A stretch of DNA of 12,076 nt from Minisyncoccota bacterium (GTDB lineage: Bacteria; Patescibacteriota; Minisyncoccia; Moranbacterales; GCA-2747515): contig CALHMM010000036.1 in the NCBI GenBank assembly GCA_938034715.1, forward strand, positions 1-12,076. The letters run 5' to 3'. This document shows positions 6,448 to 12,076 of this stretch, piece by piece (position 1 is the stretch's first letter; every line of letters begins with the position of its first letter). The position numbers and the translations under genes are program-made. The notes below the pieces were generated by a model that saw only the letters and a program-made list of their open reading frames with translations, was not told the DNA's origin and made no database searches.

Positions 6448-7974
6448 ATGAATTACAAAGACATCCTTACAAAAAAATCAGAGCATCACTTCTCGCTTAA
6501 AACAGACAAGATGAAAGTTCCCGCTGAGTTTCTGATGAATGAAAAACTCCTTCCTAGTCAAGAAACATTCCGTCAAATCGAGTCTATAGCCACCCACAAC
6601 AGTTTATTTCAGGCCACAGTGGCTATGCCTGACGTCATGAGCAAGCCAGGACGCAAAAACGCAGCAGGGACAACTGTTGTATCTGACACGCACATACTCC
6701 CTCAAGTAAATGATAGTGACCCAAATTGTGGCATGCGGGTCGTCGCAACAAACCTCACAGACCAAAACACAACTCCAGAGCAAATAGACCAACTCTTCAC
6801 CGCACTCGTACCAAAAGTTCCTACAAAAGCATTTGTCGGAACCCGCGTACCATTTCATGTTGTCGTTGATATTTGTCGCAAAGGGACTCAAGCCATTATT
6901 GATCATCTAGATATCAAAACAAAAGACGAACTCCAAAACACGCAAGGAGGCGGCAATTACTTTGGGCGTGAACTATCAAAAGATGATATATTCGACGTAA
7001 TTCCAAAACTCTACCTTCACTTTGCACAGTTTCGTCTCGGTATTACAGGCGCTGCAGGAAATCACTTTCTTGATCTAATGAAAATCACCGACATCGTCTC
7101 TGAACAGGAGGCACAAGCCATGGGGCTAGAAAAAGGCCAGTACGTCTTTATGATCCACACAGGTTCTGGAATATTAGGCCAGTACACCATGTACACATAC
7201 ACTGCAAAGATCAGAGAACACCTCTCACAAGCAATCATGACATGGATTGGCCACATGACTTTTTCAACAAGAAAAAAATCTGTATACAAAAAAATTTCAA
7301 AAAAAGTCCGACATTACATGAAAAATAAAATTGACTCAGACGAGCTCTTCACCTTTGATAGTGAGAAAGAGCCTGAGGCAACACAAATGTACATGAATGC
7401 TCGGGCAGCGGCAAGTAACTTCGGCGTAGCAAACAGAGCAACGATCACACACAATGTGTCACAAGTTGCCAAAGAAATTCTCGGCCGTGACATCGAAGCA
7501 CGTTTAGTGTATGATCTTCCACATGTCTCCGTCACAAAGGAAAATCACTTCAATAAAGACGTATGGGTTCATAGAAGTAATGTTACTAGAGCCTACGGAC
7601 CTTCGAGGATGGCTGATCAAAACCATCCACTATACAGCGAGATTGGTGAACCTGTATTTATCCCCTCATCAATGAGCACAGAGGCATTTATTGGACTCGG
7701 CACAGATCGTAACACTACGAGCTTTTTCAGCGCCCCTCACGGCACAGGAAAAGGAGTTGAGATGTCTGAACAAAGCGCACCCACGGACAGAGAAGAACTC
7801 ATGGCAAAAATGGCAAGTAGAGGCATAAAACTTTACAATGGAAAATCTTCTAAAACGGTGGAGCAAGATTCCTCCAGATACAAGGACGTTTCACAAGTCA
7901 TGGCAGGAGTACAAGAAAACGGCATTGCCAAAATCATAGCAAAAATGGAGCCAGTAGCTGTTATAATGTACTAA
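6448..7974 (+). CDS. rtcB: RtcB-like RNA ligase family protein
   Basis: RtcB joins RNA 2',3'-cyclic phosphate or 3'-phosphate ends to 5'-OH ends using GTP and manganese. The 508-residue protein keeps all key positions, in order and with near-family spacing: Asp91 and Cys94 in DPNCGM, Asn205 and His206 in GNHF, His237 in IHTGS, His359 in LPHV, the guanylylated His431 in APHGTGK, and Lys479 in the C-terminal YKD. The distance His206 to His237 is 31, as I recall for Pyrococcus RtcB. Differences from typical RtcB include MPDVM for MPDVH, HTGSGILG for HSGSRGLG, RSNVTRA for RKGATRA and Lys for Arg after the catalytic His. It therefore looks like a divergent but probably active paralogue. It lies 15 bases after a glycosyltransferase and 28 bases before a kinase. 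Whether it serves RNA repair or a special substrate is unknown. The ATG at 6448 lacks a Shine-Dalgarno. Confidence 0.88.
   Translation: MNYKDILTKKSEHHFSLKTDKMKVPAEFLMNEKLLPSQETFRQIESIATHNSLFQATVAMPDVMSKPGRKNAAGTTVVSDTHILPQVNDSDPNCGMRVVATNLTDQNTTPEQIDQLFTALVPKVPTKAFVGTRVPFHVVVDICRKGTQAIIDHLDIKTKDELQNTQGGGNYFGRELSKDDIFDVIPKLYLHFAQFRLGITGAAGNHFLDLMKITDIVSEQEAQAMGLEKGQYVFMIHTGSGILGQYTMYTYTAKIREHLSQAIMTWIGHMTFSTRKKSVYKKISKKVRHYMKNKIDSDELFTFDSEKEPEATQMYMNARAAASNFGVANRATITHNVSQVAKEILGRDIEARLVYDLPHVSVTKENHFNKDVWVHRSNVTRAYGPSRMADQNHPLYSEIGEPVFIPSSMSTEAFIGLGTDRNTTSFFSAPHGTGKGVEMSEQSAPTDREELMAKMASRGIKLYNGKSSKTVEQDSSRYKDVSQVMAGVQENGIAKIIAKMEPVAVIMY
7959..7967 (+). promoter_or_regulatory. Extended -10 element inside the end of rtcB
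   Basis: TGTTATAAT (TATAAT at 7962-7967) is a perfect extended -10 lying in the last codons of rtcB. It would start RNA near 7974, giving a leader of about 29 bases for the kinase gene. It may let the kinase and flippase be expressed apart from rtcB. Chance occurrence in AT-rich coding DNA is possible. Confidence 0.4.
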
Positions 7975-7984
7975 AATACGCAGA

Positions 7985-7990
7985 TATAAT
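7985..7990 (+). promoter_or_regulatory. -10 element of the kinase-flippase pair
   Basis: TATAAT lies in the 28-base gap before the ATG at 8003. The predicted start is 7997-7998, leaving a leader of about 5 bases, nearly leaderless. No TG extension and no good -35 were seen. Confidence 0.5.
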
Positions 7991-8002
7991 CACTATCAGT
8001 CT

Positions 8003-8614
8003 ATGAAGATCATTACCATTAGTGGCGTTGATGGATCAGGAAAATCAACGCAAACACAAAATCTGATAAGTCATCTCAAAGACGGTGGTTATAAACCATT
8101 TCATTTTCATGCCATCAAATTCTCCATTGCAAGCTCTGGAAGACATAAGATCAAAAAACCCGGCGATCTAAAGCCTGTGACCAAAGCCTCGTGGTTCAGC
8201 ATTCAATTACGAAAATTCGCCTTTCTGATAGACCTTTTCCGATTTGAGTTTTTTTGCCGCAGGCAATCAAAGTTAGGCTATACACACATCGTCTCAGATA
8301 GATATTATTATGACACTCTGATCAATATCCTTTATCTCTCACAAAACAAAGTCACACATTATTTTGGCGTTGATTTTCTCATGAAATTGGTTTCAATACC
8401 GCACAAGGCATATTACCTCGATGTGTCCCCCGACGTAATAGCGCACAGAGAAAGGACTGCCGAACAAGGCAGGGAGTACATGAAGGACAAAGTCTCTCTT
8501 TACAAAGATCATCTAAGGTCGTGGAATATCGCATCGATAAATGGAGAGAGATCAGCAGAGATCATCGCAGAGGAAATTCAATCATCCCTAGAAGAAAATG
8601 TCAGTAATCATTGA
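8003..8614 (+). CDS. Thymidylate-kinase-like P-loop kinase
   Basis: A 203-residue nucleoside-monophosphate-kinase-type enzyme. The Walker A loop GVDGSGKST (8-16) follows the first beta strand KIITIS. The DR motif of thymidylate kinases appears as SDRYYYD (98-104), YYLDVSPDV (137-145) matches the following strand, and the arginine-rich HRERTAEQGR (148-157) is in the LID position. It departs from textbook dTMP kinases: the stretch after DRY is YYDTLINILY rather than DSSxAYQ, so substrate specificity could differ. In a glycan locus it might supply dTDP for nucleotide sugars, or phosphorylate another small molecule; both are inference. It may instead be the general dTMP kinase of the cell. Its TGA overlaps the next gene's TTG start, so the two are probably translated together. 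Confidence 0.78.
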   Translation: MKIITISGVDGSGKSTQTQNLISHLKDGGYKPFHFHAIKFSIASSGRHKIKKPGDLKPVTKASWFSIQLRKFAFLIDLFRFEFFCRRQSKLGYTHIVSDRYYYDTLINILYLSQNKVTHYFGVDFLMKLVSIPHKAYYLDVSPDVIAHRERTAEQGREYMKDKVSLYKDHLRSWNIASINGERSAEIIAEEIQSSLEENVSNH

Positions 8615-9897
8615 TAAAGCCAGCTATCAAAGGAGAAAAGAACAAATTCACACTTTCATTTATATTCCTTCTTGCAGCAGAGGTTATTTATAATGCCTCA
8701 GCCTACATCATCGTAGCTGCCCTTGGTCGCATGCTAGGTCCTGCCGACTACGGACGATACGCCTTGGTGACAGGCGTTGCCACTATGGTTACCATACTCG
8801 TAGCCCGCGGTGTGCCAACTGCCATGATGAAGCGCATTAGTGAAAATCCTGATGATGCCGACAAAGTCTATGCAATCCGAAAAACTGCCATAGCAATTCA
8901 AGCACCACTCATCATCAGTCTAAGTCTGCTATTCTTTCTCCTCACACCTTGGATCGCAGATGTGCTCGGTGACGACACACTCATTCCCCTCCTTCGCATC
9001 GCCACTCTGATCATCCCTCTGTTTGCACTGAGTTCTTTCTATGTTCTCTACCTCAACGGACGCAAGTCATTCAAAGCACTGGCCATCATAAAAGCTCTCC
9101 GCGGTATTACACGGATCCTTGCGATTGTCGGATTTGCCTATTTGTTTTACCTCAAAGGTGCTATCCTCGGAGCTGCACTAGCTCCGCTTATACTATTTCT
9201 CATTGCTATAGTGATCTCATCCTCCATAGAGCCAAACAAACTGATCACTCCATCAAAAAACTCTACTGCAAAGTACCCACATAAGAAACTACTTTCTTAT
9301 GCAGGTGGATTTATTTTTTTTCTCTTGCTATATGAATTCTATATACGCATGGATCTCTATCTGATCAAAGCGCTTATCGGAAATGATGCCACAACGGGAT
9401 TTTATGACGTTGCAGTAAAATTAGCATTGTTGCCATTTTTTGCCGTCTACGCACTCACCCTTATGCTTTTCCCTACAATGTCAGAACTAGCCAAGAAAAA
9501 CGATCTGAGAGCCATTACGAAGCATCTAAACACCATTGGCAAGATCCTAGCTGCCTTATTACCTCTAGGAGCACTGTTTATCTATCTCTTTCGAGAATTC
9601 ATTATTACCACACTCTTTGGCGACAAATTCCTACCATCTGCAGATCTCGTTCCCTACATGCTAGGCGCTACCATATTTATGACAATATTTTACATCCTCG
9701 CCTCTGTCTTAAATGGTGCTGGCCACACTAAAGTAACCTGGAGCATACTGACCATTGGAGTCACCTCTGGAATCATCCTAAATATAATCTACATCCCTGT
9801 CTACGGCGAGGTAGCAACAGCAACCATCTTTTCGATCACTTCTACGTTCCTAGGACTTAGCGCTTTGATAATGACCTACAGAAAGTTTTACAAATAA
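8611..9897 (+). CDS. Wzx-type flippase (polysaccharide biosynthesis protein, MOP superfamily)
   Basis: Predicted to move lipid-linked oligosaccharide from the cytoplasmic to the outer face of the membrane. The 428-residue protein is hydrophobic throughout, with roughly twelve to fourteen membrane segments. It has the hallmark LGPADYGRYALV near residues 40-53 and a second half beginning with LLSYAGGFIFFLLLYEF, as expected of the two-lobed MOP fold. It starts at TTG 8611, which shares four bases (TTGA) with the stop of the kinase gene, a classical coupled arrangement. The first membrane helix begins at about residue 14, and the next Met (residue 43) would cut that helix off. No convincing terminator was seen in the 102 bases before the convergent gene ending at 10000. 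Confidence 0.88.
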   Translation: MIKPAIKGEKNKFTLSFIFLLAAEVIYNASAYIIVAALGRMLGPADYGRYALVTGVATMVTILVARGVPTAMMKRISENPDDADKVYAIRKTAIAIQAPLIISLSLLFFLLTPWIADVLGDDTLIPLLRIATLIIPLFALSSFYVLYLNGRKSFKALAIIKALRGITRILAIVGFAYLFYLKGAILGAALAPLILFLIAIVISSSIEPNKLITPSKNSTAKYPHKKLLSYAGGFIFFLLLYEFYIRMDLYLIKALIGNDATTGFYDVAVKLALLPFFAVYALTLMLFPTMSELAKKNDLRAITKHLNTIGKILAALLPLGALFIYLFREFIITTLFGDKFLPSADLVPYMLGATIFMTIFYILASVLNGAGHTKVTWSILTIGVTSGIILNIIYIPVYGEVATATIFSITSTFLGLSALIMTYRKFYK

Positions 9898-9999
9898 AGA
9901 CTGGGCCTGATATTGAATTGATATACTCACTCAGAACCCCAACTAATAATCTTCGTCCACAACTACTATTCAAAAATATTTAAATCTCAACTCTCGAAA

Positions 10000-11823
10000 T
10001 TACTTTTCACATTTCCGTGACTCGTAATTATATGTACACCCCTCAAAGACCTGTCGCCAGAGATAACGCACTTGAGCGCTAGAAGAAAATTGCGGACTAG
10101 TCCGTGTATCAAATGTTGCGATTTCATCAATTTCTTGCAAATCCTTGACTGACTCCTTTATCGCCAATGTGTAGAGTGTGAGCGTTCCAAAATTCTTCGT
10201 TGCAACAATATCAAAATCAGGTGCAAACTTCTCGAAATAGTTATCAAAGTCTGATTGTGTACGCACGACGACGAAATAATTACCCTTTCGATAAAGTGTA
10301 CGCAAATCCCCCACTCCTTCATACGTGTAATCCTCACGAACTGCGACACGCTCCCAGAAAGCTCTCTTATACTCTGCTTGTGCCTCCAAGTGGATTGGCT
10401 CACCGTTTAGCGCATATTGTTCCATGATCGCATCAACCACGTTCTCCATCAGCTGTTTTGGTACACGCGTCTTCTCGCCCAGTATGAGATCACTATGCCC
10501 AATGACGTATTGCGAGTCACTGAAAGAACTACGCATCCCATCAAAATACCCTTTGATCGCGACTATATTCATTACCATCGCAAGACCAATCAAAACCCAA
10601 ACAAACATCATGCCTCTTCTACCTCCTCGCCTCTGAAAGACCTGAGAGATAAATCCCAAAAATACAACAAACAACGCTCCTTGAACGAGGAAAAAGCGTG
10701 GTGCAAGATCGAAAGCTAGGGGCAAGTACACACAAAATGTAACACCCAACCACAAGCCTGCGAGCAAGAGAAATCTACGCTTCTGAGCATCAGACTCGTG
10801 ACGATAGAGCCATAGCCAACTACCTAGGCCTGCCAGCATAAACAATAGCGCGCTCAATGTCTTAAGTGAAGTATTCATGCACCGATCATCACAACTGATA
10901 TCACCCTGTTTTGAGACACGTGGAACACGTATGTCCTGATCTCCAGTAAGGACTACCCAGCTCATTTCCGCGTGAGCGAAAACATTCTTCTTGAAACGAA
11001 CACTAAGTGGCACGTCGTCACCTGATTCACCCCTCAGCGAAGCGACAAATGCCTTGTAATTCTCACCACCCGTCTTAATATCATTAATAACAAGTGGGAT
11101 GTTTAGAAAAACGACGACAGCAACAGCACCGATCCAATATTTCAAAGCGACGCGAGGTCGTATAATCAGTAAATATAGACCGCCGATAATTGGAAATACT
11201 ACCAAAGCCAGGAAGTGCATGTTACTAAGAAAAGCGTAACTTATGCCACACATAACCAGCCATCTCCCCGCCAAAGCGTCCTCTCGTGACACGCGGAGCA
11301 AGGCATAGGCACAAAGCAATGTAAAAAATGGTATGAGATTTGGATTCCACCCAAACCGACTGTAGATAATAAAATATAGTGAGCATGCCAAAACAAGTGT
11401 CAGGAGAAGTGACAATTTTTGAGGGAAAAACTCTCGCAAGAAAAAGTAAAATAGTGGAATCGTCGCTATAGAAAGAAGAAGGACAAGCATGACACTTCCT
11501 GCGGGAGTATCCCCAAAAACAAGAGCGCTCGCATACTCCAAGTAATAAAAAAGTGGTCCCAGTCGCAAAGTCGTTTTATCCTCCGCTTCCCCATCACCAT
11601 CTGAGTCTATATAGACATTGCCAGCAGCTTTGGGTCCTTGTAGAGGTAACTCCCCAGGGCCTTTTTCTATGGCAGCACTGATTACCTTAAAATCTCTAGC
11701 CTGATCAAGCTCATAATGCATCCAATCAGCATATTCAAATGCACGAAAAAATCCCCCAATTGCTACAATAATAACAAGCGAGAGAAACGCTTTAGAACGA
11801 CAAAGTTTCTGAATAAACTGCAT
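10000..11823 (-). CDS. GT-C-like (GT39/PMT-type) membrane glycosyltransferase
   Basis: Likely an outer-face transferase using polyprenyl-phosphate sugars, the probable consumer of the GT2 product. The 607-residue protein has a first helix at about 12-30, then an outer loop with HYELDQARDF, where Asp40 is the likely catalytic acidic residue. RLGPLFYYLEYA at 87-98 is a typical GT39-family loop. Between these lies DSDGDGEAED (73-82), a calcium-loop-like run of acidic residues. About ten membrane segments extend to roughly residue 427. The last 180 residues are soluble and contain KNFGTLTLYTLA, with two cysteines in the last twelve residues. The ATG at 11823 follows an extended -10. It is convergent with the flippase gene. 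A second gene with a similar tail ends 38 bases upstream. The acceptor (protein or glycan) is unknown. Confidence 0.8.
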   Translation of the reverse strand: MQFIQKLCRSKAFLSLVIIVAIGGFFRAFEYADWMHYELDQARDFKVISAAIEKGPGELPLQGPKAAGNVYIDSDGDGEAEDKTTLRLGPLFYYLEYASALVFGDTPAGSVMLVLLLSIATIPLFYFFLREFFPQKLSLLLTLVLACSLYFIIYSRFGWNPNLIPFFTLLCAYALLRVSREDALAGRWLVMCGISYAFLSNMHFLALVVFPIIGGLYLLIIRPRVALKYWIGAVAVVVFLNIPLVINDIKTGGENYKAFVASLRGESGDDVPLSVRFKKNVFAHAEMSWVVLTGDQDIRVPRVSKQGDISCDDRCMNTSLKTLSALLFMLAGLGSWLWLYRHESDAQKRRFLLLAGLWLGVTFCVYLPLAFDLAPRFFLVQGALFVVFLGFISQVFQRRGGRRGMMFVWVLIGLAMVMNIVAIKGYFDGMRSSFSDSQYVIGHSDLILGEKTRVPKQLMENVVDAIMEQYALNGEPIHLEAQAEYKRAFWERVAVREDYTYEGVGDLRTLYRKGNYFVVVRTQSDFDNYFEKFAPDFDIVATKNFGTLTLYTLAIKESVKDLQEIDEIATFDTRTSPQFSSSAQVRYLWRQVFEGCTYNYESRKCEK

Positions 11824-11826
11824 AAA

Positions 11827-11835
11827 AATATATCA
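11827..11835 (-). promoter_or_regulatory. Extended -10 promoter of the - strand GT-C gene
   Basis: On the - strand TGATATATT is followed by TTT and then the ATG at 11823. Only three bases separate the -10 from the start codon, so RNA would begin at or just inside the ATG. It lies in the 38-base gap after the partial gene at 11862-12076. The spacing is tighter than ideal, so the true element may be shifted. Confidence 0.4.
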
Positions 11836-11861
11836 ATACGTTAGCGACGCACAGGGTAATC

Positions 11862-12076
11862 TTATCTGACATGACAACCCACTGGAGAAGAATTTTCTTG
11901 CTGCCAGGAAGCTCCTTGAATTGGCAATAGCTCAAAAAGTGTTATCGTTCCAAAGTTCTGATTTTTTCCAATTCTGTGTGAATTTTGAAGCGCAGCAGGA
12001 ACATGATCCCCAGACCCTTCCCGTACGAGAAGCCATATAGGCAGTGTATCATAACCCTCACTCAGATCACTTCTCT
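11862..12076 (-). CDS. C-terminal end of a second GT-C-like protein (partial)
   Basis: Reading the - strand from the window edge gives 70 residues and a TAA at 11862-11864. The segment includes YDTLPIWLLVREG and QNFGTITLFELLP. The latter matches KNFGTLTLYTLA near the end of the adjacent GT-C protein (about nine of twelve residues alike), in the same context of a soluble C-terminal domain. It is therefore probably a tandem paralogue, but its membrane and catalytic part is outside the window. One Cys lies four residues from the end. It stops 38 bases before the next gene on the same strand. Confidence 0.6.
   Translation of the reverse strand, partial: RSDLSEGYDTLPIWLLVREGSGDHVPAALQNSHRIGKNQNFGTITLFELLPIQGASWQQENSSPVGCHVR

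Noticed and set aside
6946..6990. Apparent loss of an RtcB metal-binding histidine in GGGNYFGRE (residues 167-175).
   Set aside because: The true motif is GAAGNHF at 201-207. It keeps His206 and has the family spacing of 31 residues to His237, so the earlier segment is a look-alike.
9898..9999. Possible terminator between the convergent flippase and GT-C genes.
   Set aside because: Only a weak, interrupted pairing (TGGG...TGA with TCA...CCCA) was found, with no T-run next to it.

Overview
The window reads as an accessory cell-surface glycan locus from a small-genome bacterium. I think it is most likely from the Candidate Phyla Radiation (Patescibacteria), but that is inference. The grounds are moderately AT-rich DNA, tight spacing, several divergent membrane glycosyltransferases, mostly leaderless or Shine-Dalgarno-poor starts, and an RtcB-like protein. 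No rRNA, tRNA, phage, transposon or CRISPR was seen. Intact reading frames with ordinary TAA/TAG/TGA ends fit the standard bacterial code.

Layout from left to right. Bases 1-139 hold a strong inverted repeat and the promoter of the first gene. Genes at 140-1090 (GT2, polyprenyl-phosphate sugar synthase type) and 1104-2207 (GT4) form one + strand pair. A promoter at 2235-2243 then drives a GT-C-like membrane protein (2250-4262) and a small membrane-anchored partner (4266-4613). An orphan gene of unknown function lies on the - strand (4660-5130). It has its own SD, candidate promoter and terminator. A second + strand run follows: GT4 (5257-6432), RtcB-like protein (6448-7974), thymidylate-kinase-like P-loop kinase (8003-8614) and a Wzx-type flippase (8611-9897). 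Convergent to it on the - strand are a GT-C-like transferase (10000-11823) and, at the window edge, the C-terminus of a likely paralogue (11862-12076).

How the genes may work together (inference from families): the two GT4 enzymes would extend a lipid-linked oligosaccharide on the cytoplasmic face, and the flippase would turn it outward. The GT2 enzyme would charge a polyprenyl phosphate with a single sugar. The GT-C proteins would use such lipid-phosphate sugars as donors on the outer face to decorate glycan or protein. The P-loop kinase could supply a dTDP-type nucleotide or phosphorylate another small molecule. RtcB is the odd one out, being an RNA ligase family inside a glycan operon.

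The most notable features are the recurrent extended -10 elements placed so that transcription should begin at or within a few bases of the start codon, the RtcB-like gene in this context, and the self-contained - strand orphan.
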